Assembly (NCBI GenBank): GCA_003447895.1
Contig: DLYC01000240.1
Location: 474 to 6,147, forward strand
Origin: Lachnospiraceae bacterium
Lineage (GTDB): Bacteria > Bacillota > Clostridia > Lachnospirales > Lachnospiraceae
Reading direction: 5' to 3'
Length of the DNA: 5,674 bases
Part shown: in pieces, positions 1-5,674 of the stretch
Numbering within the stretch: the first letter of the stretch is position 1
How the letters are laid out: each line of letters begins with the position of its first letter
Notes under the pieces: generated by a model
What the model saw: only the letters and a program-made list of their open reading frames with translations
Told to the model about the DNA's origin: nothing
Databases searched by the model: none
Program-made: the position numbers and the translations under genes

Positions 1-32
1 TTAAATATTGCGGCGTCGAAACGACCAGGGAG

Positions 33-40
33 AAGGAGGA
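33..40 (+). promoter_or_regulatory. Ribosome binding site deciding the start of the zinc-ribbon gene
   Basis: AAGGAGGA lies 6 bases before the ATG at 47. It matches the anti-Shine-Dalgarno sequence almost perfectly. It falls inside the longer frame that could begin at TTG 8, so it favours the ATG. Confidence 0.85.
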
Positions 41-46
41 CCAAAA

Positions 47-1360
47 ATGGCAGAGAAAATTACTGTTTATCAGTGTCCGGCCTGCACAGGGCCGCTTCAT
101 TTCGACGGAAAGATCGGCAAACTGAAATGTGATTACTGCGGGAGCACCTATACGACGGAAGAAGTCGAGGCGCTCTACAGAGAGAAAAACGCAAAGGCTG
201 TCGACAGCGAAGGCACCGGCTGGGGGAGCGACGCGGCCCACATGCGCGCCTACAACTGTACAACCTGCGGCGCGGAACTCATCTGCGATGACACGACGGC
301 GGCGACCAGCTGCCCTTACTGCGGAAACCCCACGGTGATTCCCGGGAAATTTGCGGGCGTAGACCGCCCCGACTACGTGATCCCCTTCAAAGTGGACAAG
401 TCCCAGGCCATAGAAGCTTTCAAAAACTATTACAAGGGAAGAAAGCTGCTGCCGGGATCTTTTGGCGCACAGAATCATATCGAAGAGATCAAGGGAGTCT
501 ACGTCCCCTTCTGGATGTTCACGGGCGAAGTGGAAGGCCAGGCGCGCTACAAAGCCTACAAGGACGACAAGCGCCGCGCCGGGGACGAAGAGATCACCAA
601 GCGGGACCACTACAATGTCTACCGGTCCGGTTCGATGGGCTTTGAGAAAATTCCGGTCGACGCCTCGACCAAAATGCCGGACGACCTGATGGACTCCATC
701 GAGCCCTTCGACTACAAAGAACTGCGCCCCTTCGCAATGGAATACATGCCGGGCTACCTCGCCAACAAATACGACGTCTCCAAATCGGAGAGCCAAAAAC
801 GCGCCGACGAGCGCGCCGTCAGCTCCTTCCGCTCAGCCCTCCGCAGCTCCGTCAAAGGATACACCTCCGTCACGGTCGACCATCAGAACGAGATAGTCCG
901 GCCGGGCAGGACGGACTACGGAATGCTTCCGGTGTGGCTTCTCAGCTCCAGCTTCGAGGGCAAAGTATACCAATTTGCCATGAACGGCCAGAGCGGCAAG
1001 ATGATCGGCGACCTCCCGGTTTCCAAATTAAAGCTTGCGGCGTGGGTGGCAGGCGTTTTTGCGGCCATCTTCGCACTCTTTAATTTCCTGATCTTCGCAA
1101 ACAATGAGAACAGCGTCATGATCAGTGCCATCATCGCCCTGATCGTGGCGGCCATAACCGGCGCCGTCATGAACGGCAGCATGAAACCTGTGGCCAGGAG
1201 CCACTCGGCGGGCGCCTATGTCGCGCCCGACGGAAGCCTGGCACTGGCCAGGCAGGATGACCACTTTGAGTGGACCGAGGAGATTCGCCAGAAGATCAAG
1301 ACGGCCGACCAGAGTGGCGGCGAACCTCAGTCCGGGGGAGGAAGAGCCGGGCGGAGGTAA
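47..1360 (+). CDS. Double zinc-ribbon membrane protein, function unknown (TFIIB-type zinc ribbon family)
   Basis: This is a 437-residue protein. Two Cys4 zinc ribbons are visible: C10/C13 with C28/C31, and C71/C74 with C89/C92, each of the CxxC...CxxCG type. An extra Cys lies at 80. A long soluble region follows, carrying IPFKV (112-116), VYVPFW (151-156) and LPVWLL (294-299), then NGQSGK (313-318). Two hydrophobic segments come next, at about 330-351 and 357-375, joined by a short polar turn (NNENS), so a hairpin anchor is likely. The tail is hydrophilic and ends in Gly/Arg-rich sequence. No signal peptide is seen, so the ribbons probably face the cytoplasm. Such proteins are usually named TFIIB-type zinc ribbon proteins and sometimes mislabelled as PriA-like; no helicase motifs are present here. 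The layout recalls Bacillus YdjG, which with YdjH and YdjI helps bring PspA to the membrane, but that link is inference. The ATG is chosen over an upstream in-frame TTG at 8 because of a near-perfect Shine-Dalgarno site. The gene ends just before a terminator, so it closes its own transcription unit. Confidence 0.9.
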   Translation: MAEKITVYQCPACTGPLHFDGKIGKLKCDYCGSTYTTEEVEALYREKNAKAVDSEGTGWGSDAAHMRAYNCTTCGAELICDDTTAATSCPYCGNPTVIPGKFAGVDRPDYVIPFKVDKSQAIEAFKNYYKGRKLLPGSFGAQNHIEEIKGVYVPFWMFTGEVEGQARYKAYKDDKRRAGDEEITKRDHYNVYRSGSMGFEKIPVDASTKMPDDLMDSIEPFDYKELRPFAMEYMPGYLANKYDVSKSESQKRADERAVSSFRSALRSSVKGYTSVTVDHQNEIVRPGRTDYGMLPVWLLSSSFEGKVYQFAMNGQSGKMIGDLPVSKLKLAAWVAGVFAAIFALFNFLIFANNENSVMISAIIALIVAAITGAVMNGSMKPVARSHSAGAYVAPDGSLALARQDDHFEWTEEIRQKIKTADQSGGEPQSGGGRAGRR

Positions 1361-1382
1361 ATTGTTGAATGGTGATAGTGAG

Positions 1383-1408
1383 AAAGGGGCTGCTTGCAGC
1401 CCCTTTTT
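1383..1408 (+). terminator. Rho-independent terminator of the zinc-ribbon gene
   Basis: A 10-bp stem (AAAGGGGCTG with CAGCCCCTTT) closes a CTTG loop and runs into a T tract (1404-1408). It lies 22 bases after the stop codon. The T run is on the + side, so it terminates rightward transcription and separates the first gene from uvrBA. The reverse strand has only TTT after the stem, so terminator activity that way should be weaker. Confidence 0.92.
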
Positions 1409-1421
1409 CAGGTTAACCTGA
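1408..1421. repeat. 14-bp perfect palindrome TCAGGTTAACCTGA with nearby half-sites
   Basis: The sequence is its own reverse complement over 14 bases and begins at the last T of the terminator. The half-site AACCTGAT recurs as a direct repeat at 1476-1483, and CAGGT occurs again at 1427-1431. This could be a binding site for a dimeric regulator or simply chance. No known operator family was recognised. Confidence 0.4.
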
Positions 1422-1522
1422 TGAAACAGGTATTCCGGTTGGCTCAGTCGAGGGGCCGGTTCCACCCAATTAAGCAACCTGATTCTCAGAGTGGAATTGT
1501 TCTGATCTTCGTCTGCTTTTAA

Positions 1523-1534
1523 GAACATTCGTTC
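1523..1534. promoter_or_regulatory. LexA (DinR-type) SOS box upstream of uvrB
   Basis: GAACATTCGTTC matches the Gram-positive LexA core GAAC-N4-GTTC exactly, and the symmetry extends one base each side (AGAAC...GTTCT, 1522-1535). uvrB operons are classic LexA targets in Bacillus and relatives, so LexA repression relieved by RecA after DNA damage is the expected control. A further GTTCTAA half-site lies 16 bases downstream (1547-1553) over the likely -35 region; the same heptamer is part of the main box (1531-1537). Confidence 0.85.
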
Positions 1535-1545
1535 TAAAAATTTTC

Positions 1546-1574
1546 TGTTCTAATTAAAAATCATGTGATATACT
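1546..1574 (+). promoter_or_regulatory. Probable uvrBA promoter with extended -10
   Basis: TATACT (1569-1574) differs from the sigma-A -10 consensus by one base and is preceded by TGA, giving the extended TGN form. With a 17-base spacer the -35 would be TGTTCT (1546-1551), a poor match, which an extended -10 can offset. Transcription would start near 1580-1581, leaving a leader of roughly 105 bases. The position is inferred from sequence only. Confidence 0.6.
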
Positions 1575-1584
1575 CTGTTAATAG

Positions 1585-1646
1585 CCCCAATAAGGGCGCT
1601 GCAAGTGCCCGCCAAGGGGAAAAAGCAAGCCCCCGCCCCAGGGGCG
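1585..1646 (+). other. GC-rich hairpin-forming uvrB leader
   Basis: Two local hairpins can form in the predicted leader. GGGCGC (1594-1599) pairs with GTGCCC (1605-1610), including one G-U, over a TGCAA loop, and CCCC (1585-1588) with GGGG (1616-1619) can close it. CGCCC (1634-1638) pairs with GGGCG (1642-1646) over CAG. GGGG at 1616-1619 could instead pair with the C run at 1630-1634, so alternative folds exist. There is no T tract, so this is not a standard terminator, and no known riboswitch was recognised. Confidence 0.35.
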
Positions 1647-1670
1647 CATCAAACCAACCACCACCTTAAC

Positions 1671-1678
1671 AGGAGAGG
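1671..1678 (+). promoter_or_regulatory. Ribosome binding site deciding the uvrB start
   Basis: AGGAGAGG lies 7 bases before the ATG at 1686. The reading frame stays open upstream to a GTG at 1605, but that codon has no Shine-Dalgarno sequence and would add residues from the hairpin leader. The ATG gives the usual UvrB amino terminus. Confidence 0.85.
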
Positions 1679-1685
1679 ACCGCGA

Positions 1686-3680
1686 ATGGACCACTTTGTA
1701 CTGCATTCTGAATATGAGCCCACGGGAGATCAGCCGCAGGCGATCGCTGATCTTGTGAAGGGATTTGAGGAAGGAAATCAGTTTCAGACGCTTCTGGGAG
1801 TCACGGGGTCGGGCAAGACCTTTACGATGGCCAATATCATTCAGGCCCTCAACCGGCCGACGCTGATCATTTCCCATAACAAGACACTGGCAGGGCAGCT
1901 GTACGGAGAGATGAAGGAATTCTTCCCGGAAAACGCGGTGGAGTACTTCGTTTCTTATTATGATTATTATCAGCCGGAGGCCTATATTCCTTCGAGTGAT
2001 ACTTATATTGCAAAGGACTCGATGATCAATGACGAGATTGACAAGCTGAGGCTGTCGGCGACGGCTTCGCTGGCGGAGAGGCGGGATGTCGTGGTGGTGG
2101 CCAGTGTGTCGTGTATTTACGGACTGGGCAGCCCGGATGAGTTCAAGGGGATGTCGATCTCGCTTAGGCCCGGCATGGAGAAGGACCGGGATGAGGTGAT
2201 CAAGGAACTCATTGCGATCCAGTACACAAGAAATGATCTGTCGCTGGAGCGCTGTAATTTCCGCGTCAGGGGGGACACGGTTGAGGTCTATCCCGCGCAG
2301 GGCGGCGACTATCTGATCCGGATCGAGTGGTTCGGGGATGAGATCGACAGGATCTGTGAGGTGGAGCAGCTGACAGGGAGGGTCCACTCGAGTTTGAACC
2401 ATGTGATGATCTGGCCCGCCTCTCATTACGTGGTGCCGCAGGAGAAGATCAACAGGGCCTGCGACAATATTGAGGCGGAAATGCGGGAGCAGGTGAAGTT
2501 CTTTAAGTCCCAGGACAAGCTGATCGAGGCGCAGAGAATCTCGGAGAGAACCAATTTTGACATCGAGATGATGCGCGAGACGGGATTCTGCAGCGGGATC
2601 GAGAACTATTCAAGGCATCTGAATTTTGGCAGGGAGGGGGAGCCGCCGCTGACGCTCATGGACTTCTTCCCGGACGATTTTCTGATCATTGTGGACGAGT
2701 CGCACATGACGATCCCGCAGATCGGCGCCATGTACCACGGCGACAGGTCGCGCAAGAAGACACTGGTGGAGTACGGATTCCGCCTTCCGTCCGCGCTGGA
2801 CAACCGGCCGCTGAACTTTGAGGAGTTCGAGGGGCACATCGACCAGATGCTGTTCGTGAGCGCGACGCCGGGGCCCTATGAGGAGGAGCATGAGCTTCTT
2901 AGGACCGAGCAGATCATCAGGCCCACGGGACTTCTGGACCCCAAGATCGACGTGCGCCCTGTCCACGGGCAGATCGACGACATGATCGTGGAGATCCGAA
3001 AGACCGTGAAGGAAGGAAACAAGGTACTCGTCACGACTCTGACCAAGAAGATGGCGGAGGACCTGACGGATTATCTGGCCGGCGCGAGCATCCGGGTCAA
3101 GTACCTGCACTCGGACATCGATACGCTGGAGCGGTCGCAGATCATTCGGGATATGCGGCTGGATGTTTTTGACGTGCTGGTGGGTATCAACCTACTGCGC
3201 GAGGGCCTGGACATCCCGGAGATCGCGCTGGTCGTGATCCTGGATGCCGACAAGGAAGGGTTCCTAAGGTCGGAGACGTCTCTGGTGCAGACCATCGGGC
3301 GCGCCGCAAGAAACGCGGACGGACATGTGATCATGTACGCCGACAACATGACGGACTCGATGCGCAAAGCGATTGAAGAGACCGAGCGCCGCCGCGCCGT
3401 CCAGTCAAAATATAACGAAGAGCACGGGATCACCCCCCAGACGATCCGAAAAGCGGTGCGCGATCTGATCTCGATCTCCAAGGAGATCTCCAAGGAGCAG
3501 GCCGCATTTGAGAAGGATCCGGAGTCCATGAATCTGGGCGAACTGAGGAAACTGATCGCGGAAGTGGAGAAGAAGATGCGAAGGGCGGCCGCGGACCTCA
3601 ACTTCGAGGCGGCAGCAGAGCTTCGCGACCGGATGCTGGAACTTAAGAAACACGAGCTGGAACTGACGGGCGGCAAGTGA
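1686..3680 (+). CDS. uvrB: UvrABC system protein B (excinuclease helicase-like subunit)
   Basis: UvrB is the central subunit of cytoplasmic nucleotide excision repair. UvrA delivers it to damaged DNA, it verifies the lesion by ATP-driven strand probing, and it then recruits the UvrC nuclease. The 664 residues match the normal family length. Visible motifs are [11 protein letters not shown] (10-20), Walker A GVTGSGKT (38-45), and the damage-probing beta-hairpin rich in Tyr (about 91-116, starting [10 protein letters not shown]). They continue with the Walker B-type DESH box (337-340), [21 protein letters not shown], and helicase motif [11 protein letters not shown] (535-543). A C-terminal UVR helical hairpin (about 620-658), which contacts UvrC and UvrA, closes the protein. 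All key residues seem present and there is no frameshift. It sits first in the operon, with a LexA box and promoter upstream and uvrA 37 bases downstream. It is expected to be SOS-inducible. Confidence 0.98.
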   Translation: MDHFVLHSEYEPTGDQPQAIADLVKGFEEGNQFQTLLGVTGSGKTFTMANIIQALNRPTLIISHNKTLAGQLYGEMKEFFPENAVEYFVSYYDYYQPEAYIPSSDTYIAKDSMINDEIDKLRLSATASLAERRDVVVVASVSCIYGLGSPDEFKGMSISLRPGMEKDRDEVIKELIAIQYTRNDLSLERCNFRVRGDTVEVYPAQGGDYLIRIEWFGDEIDRICEVEQLTGRVHSSLNHVMIWPASHYVVPQEKINRACDNIEAEMREQVKFFKSQDKLIEAQRISERTNFDIEMMRETGFCSGIENYSRHLNFGREGEPPLTLMDFFPDDFLIIVDESHMTIPQIGAMYHGDRSRKKTLVEYGFRLPSALDNRPLNFEEFEGHIDQMLFVSATPGPYEEEHELLRTEQIIRPTGLLDPKIDVRPVHGQIDDMIVEIRKTVKEGNKVLVTTLTKKMAEDLTDYLAGASIRVKYLHSDIDTLERSQIIRDMRLDVFDVLVGINLLREGLDIPEIALVVILDADKEGFLRSETSLVQTIGRAARNADGHVIMYADNMTDSMRKAIEETERRRAVQSKYNEEHGITPQTIRKAVRDLISISKEISKEQAAFEKDPESMNLGELRKLIAEVEKKMRRAAADLNFEAAAELRDRMLELKKHELELTGGK

Positions 3681-3705
3681 CGCCGCGCCTTTACAAGATA
3701 GAAAC

Positions 3706-3711
3706 GGATAG
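3706..3711 (+). promoter_or_regulatory. Weak ribosome binding site of uvrA
   Basis: The best Shine-Dalgarno match before the uvrA ATG is GGATAG, ending 6 bases upstream, which is much weaker than those of the two other genes. It lies in an imperfect tandem repeat (GATAGAAA at 3697-3704 and 3707-3714). Translation may depend partly on ribosomes finishing uvrB 37 bases upstream; this is inference. Confidence 0.4.
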
Positions 3712-3717
3712 AAATAC

Positions 3718-5674
3718 ATGGCTGTAAAGATGAAGAAACCGGATTACTGGCCCGCCCTCGAAGAGGGGGAGAAACTGGCCGGGATCCAGAGAGAGAGGGA
3801 TGCGCAGAGAAGAAGCATCATTAATAAGGAAGACTGTATCCGCATCAGGGGCGCGAATGAGCACAATCTGAAGAACCTGACGCTGGACATCCCCAGAAAC
3901 GAGCTGGTGGTTCTGACCGGGCTGTCGGGATCGGGCAAGTCGTCGCTGGCTTTTGACACGATCTACGCGGAGGGGCAGAGAAGGTACATGGAGTCGCTGT
4001 CCTCCTACGCGAGGCAGTTCCTGGGGCAGATGGAGAAGCCGGACGTGGAGAAGATCGACGGCCTCTCGCCCGCGATCTCCATTGACCAGAAGTCCACGAA
4101 CCGAAACCCGAGGTCGACCGTCGGGACGGTGACGGAGATCTATGACTATTTCAGGCTTCTGTATGCCAGGATCGGCACGCCGCACTGCCCCAACTGCGGA
4201 AAGGAGATCGCAAGGCAGACGGTGGACCAGATGGTGGACCGCATCATGGAGCTTCCCGAGCGCACGAGGATCCAGATCCTGGCGCCCGTCGTAAGGGGCA
4301 GAAAGGGCGAGCACCAGAAGGTCATCGACAGGGCCCGGAGGGCCGGCTATGTGCGCCTTCGCATCGACGGAAATCTCTATGACATCTCCGAGGAGATCAA
4401 GCTGGAGAAGAATATCAAGCACAATATCGAGGTGGTCATCGACAGACTGGTCGTCAAGGAGGGCATCGAGAGGAGACTTACGGACTCCGTGGAGAACGCG
4501 CTTCAGCTGGCGGACGGACTTCTCCAGGTGGACGTGGTGGACGGAGAGCTCATGCAGTTCTCCCAGAGCTTCGCGTGCCCGGACTGCGGGATCAGCATTC
4601 CCGAGATCGAGCCCCGAAGCTTTTCCTTCAACAATCCTTTCGGCGCCTGCCCCAACTGCGCGGGCCTTGGCAACAAGATGGAGTTTTCACCGGAACTGAT
4701 CATCCCGGACGACACGAGATCGATCAACGACGGGGCGATCGCGGTTCTGGGCTGGCAGTCCTGCATGAACAAGGGGAGCTTTGCGAACGCGATCCTGCAG
4801 GCGCTGACCAGGGAATTCGGTTTCAGCCTGGATACGCCGATCAGGGACCTGTCCAGGGAAGTCAGGGACATGCTGATGTACGGCACGGACAAGAGCGTCG
4901 ATGTCTATTACGAGGGGCAGAGAGGAAAGGGCGTCTACCCGGTGGTCTTTGAGGGACTCATTAAGAACTCGGAGCGCCGCTACCGCGAGACCGCCTCGGA
5001 GACCATGAAGGCGGAGTATGAGACCTTCATGAGCATCACGCCCTGCAAGGTCTGCGGGGGCAAGAGGCTCCGCAAGGAGTCCCTCGCCGTGACTGTCGGC
5101 GGGATCGATATTTATGACCTGACCTGTCTCTCCATCCGCGCGCTGAGCGAGTTTATGGAGAAGCTGGAGCTGACCCCCACGCAGCGCAAGATCGGCGCGC
5201 AGGTCCTCAAGGAGATCCGGGCCAGAGTGGGCTTCCTCATCGATGTCGGCCTCGACTATCTGACGCTCGCCCGCGCGACGGCGACGCTGTCCGGCGGAGA
5301 GGCGCAGAGAATCCGCCTTGCGACGCAGATCGGGTCGGGACTTGTGGGCGTGTGCTATATTTTGGACGAGCCGAGTATCGGACTTCACCAGAGGGACAAT
5401 GACAAGCTCCTTCGGACCCTCAAGAACCTGCGCGACCTCTGGAACACCGTCATTGTCGTCGAGCACGACGAGGACACGATGTTCGCGGCCGACTATATCG
5501 TCGACATCGGGCCGGGCGCGGGCTCTCACGGCGGAACCGTGGTGGCGACGGGGACAGCGGAGGAGATCATGGCGAACCCGGACTCCATCACAGGGCAGTA
5601 TCTGAGCGGCGCCAAGGCCATTCCGGTTCCGGCGGAGCGCCGAAAGCCTGCGGGATGGATCAAGGTCCGCGGCG
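3718..5674 (+). CDS. uvrA: UvrABC system protein A (excinuclease ATPase), partial at the right edge
   Basis: UvrA is the dimeric ABC-type ATPase that finds DNA lesions and loads UvrB. The frame is uninterrupted for 652 codons and runs off the window. Full-length UvrA is about 940 residues, so the second ATPase half with its zinc finger is missing. Visible parts are Walker A GLSGSGKS (68-75), a Q-loop region around [15 protein letters not shown] (123-137), and a UvrB-binding region with [11 protein letters not shown] (189-199). Next come a zinc finger with C287/C290 and C311/C314 plus [16 protein letters not shown] signature LSGGE (524-528), Walker [11 protein letters not shown] (548-557) and a His-loop EHDED (582-586). 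CxxC pairs at 157/160 and 443/446 may form another zinc module. The core normally starts near the IRIRGA motif (41-46), so about 37 residues are extra at the N-terminus: charged and probably helical. Between M5 and residue 42 there is no in-frame ATG, GTG or TTG. The ribosome binding site is weak. It follows uvrB by 37 bases, so the two are co-transcribed. Confidence 0.97.
   Translation, partial: MAVKMKKPDYWPALEEGEKLAGIQRERDAQRRSIINKEDCIRIRGANEHNLKNLTLDIPRNELVVLTGLSGSGKSSLAFDTIYAEGQRRYMESLSSYARQFLGQMEKPDVEKIDGLSPAISIDQKSTNRNPRSTVGTVTEIYDYFRLLYARIGTPHCPNCGKEIARQTVDQMVDRIMELPERTRIQILAPVVRGRKGEHQKVIDRARRAGYVRLRIDGNLYDISEEIKLEKNIKHNIEVVIDRLVVKEGIERRLTDSVENALQLADGLLQVDVVDGELMQFSQSFACPDCGISIPEIEPRSFSFNNPFGACPNCAGLGNKMEFSPELIIPDDTRSINDGAIAVLGWQSCMNKGSFANAILQALTREFGFSLDTPIRDLSREVRDMLMYGTDKSVDVYYEGQRGKGVYPVVFEGLIKNSERRYRETASETMKAEYETFMSITPCKVCGGKRLRKESLAVTVGGIDIYDLTCLSIRALSEFMEKLELTPTQRKIGAQVLKEIRARVGFLIDVGLDYLTLARATATLSGGEAQRIRLATQIGSGLVGVCYILDEPSIGLHQRDNDKLLRTLKNLRDLWNTVIVVEHDEDTMFAADYIVDIGPGAGSHGGTVVATGTAEEIMANPDSITGQYLSGAKAIPVPAERRKPAGWIKVRG

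Larger units (their letters stand above)
1361..1685. other. Intergenic region between the zinc-ribbon gene and uvrB
   Basis: This 325-base stretch contains no convincing gene. In order it holds an intrinsic terminator (1383-1408), a perfect palindrome overlapping the terminator's last T (1408-1421), about 100 bases with only short inverted repeats (for example TTCCAC at 1460-1465 against GTGGAA at 1491-1496), and an AT-rich regulatory segment with a LexA-type box and promoter (about 1520-1575). A GC-rich leader up to the uvrB ribosome binding site completes it. I could assign nothing firm to 1422-1520. Confidence 0.75.

Noticed and set aside
1..32. AT-rich start of the window as a possible -10 element for the zinc-ribbon gene
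   Set aside because: Any -35 would lie outside the window, so a promoter cannot be supported.
1436..1480. tRNA-like fragment (GGCTCAGTCG resembling a D arm, GGTTCCACCC resembling a T arm)
   Set aside because: The two motifs are too close together, there is no anticodon arm or acceptor stem, and GGTTG/CAACC gives only a 5-bp stem. Chance resemblance is more likely.
1028..1528. Minus-strand open frame reaching from the intergenic region into the zinc-ribbon gene
   Set aside because: Its start codon overlaps the SOS box, it crosses the terminator, and most of it is antisense to the membrane segments of a real gene.
1605..1685. N-terminal extension of UvrB from a GTG start
   Set aside because: There is no Shine-Dalgarno site, the sequence is low in family resemblance, and a good ribosome binding site precedes the ATG at 1686.
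1578..2426. Long minus-strand open frame (282 codons) over the start of uvrB
   Set aside because: It lies opposite clear UvrB coding sequence with all motifs, has no recognisable protein features, and such antisense frames are common in GC-rich genes.
4687..5529. Long minus-strand open frame (280 codons) inside uvrA
   Set aside because: It is antisense to an intact UvrA frame with Walker, signature and zinc motifs. The long open frame is a by-product of codon bias.
1..5674. CRISPR arrays, insertion sequences, phage or toxin-antitoxin genes
   Set aside because: No regularly spaced repeats, transposase motifs, terminal inverted repeats or small paired genes were seen. The coding content is housekeeping repair plus one zinc-ribbon protein.

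Overview
The window looks like a piece of a moderately GC-rich Clostridia (Firmicutes) chromosome, most likely Lachnospiraceae. Three things suggest this: adjacent same-strand uvrB-uvrA genes, strong Shine-Dalgarno sites (AAGGAGGA, AGGAGAGG), and a Gram-positive type SOS box, GAAC-N4-GTTC. The UvrB and UvrA protein sequences also read like clostridial versions. The family-level placement is from memory of such proteins and is inference.

Layout, all on the + strand: (1) 47-1360, a 437-residue protein with two N-terminal Cys4 zinc ribbons and two C-terminal membrane segments, of unknown function. It is closed by a strong intrinsic terminator at 1383-1408. (2) 1361-1685, a 325-base intergenic region holding the terminator, a 14-bp perfect palindrome, a LexA-type SOS box, a probable extended -10 promoter and a GC-rich leader able to form hairpins. 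(3) 1686-3680, uvrB, complete, 664 residues. (4) 3718 to the right edge, uvrA, 652 codons present and still open at the edge.

uvrB and uvrA encode the damage-recognition half of nucleotide excision repair. UvrA loads UvrB at lesions, and UvrB then recruits the UvrC nuclease. With only 37 bases between them and no terminator, they look like one operon induced by DNA damage through LexA. The zinc-ribbon gene is a separate transcription unit with no visible link to repair.

No novel multi-gene system is visible. The points most worth a second look are a roughly 37-residue N-terminal extension on UvrA, the unusual geometry of the SOS box relative to the best promoter, and the zinc-ribbon membrane protein.
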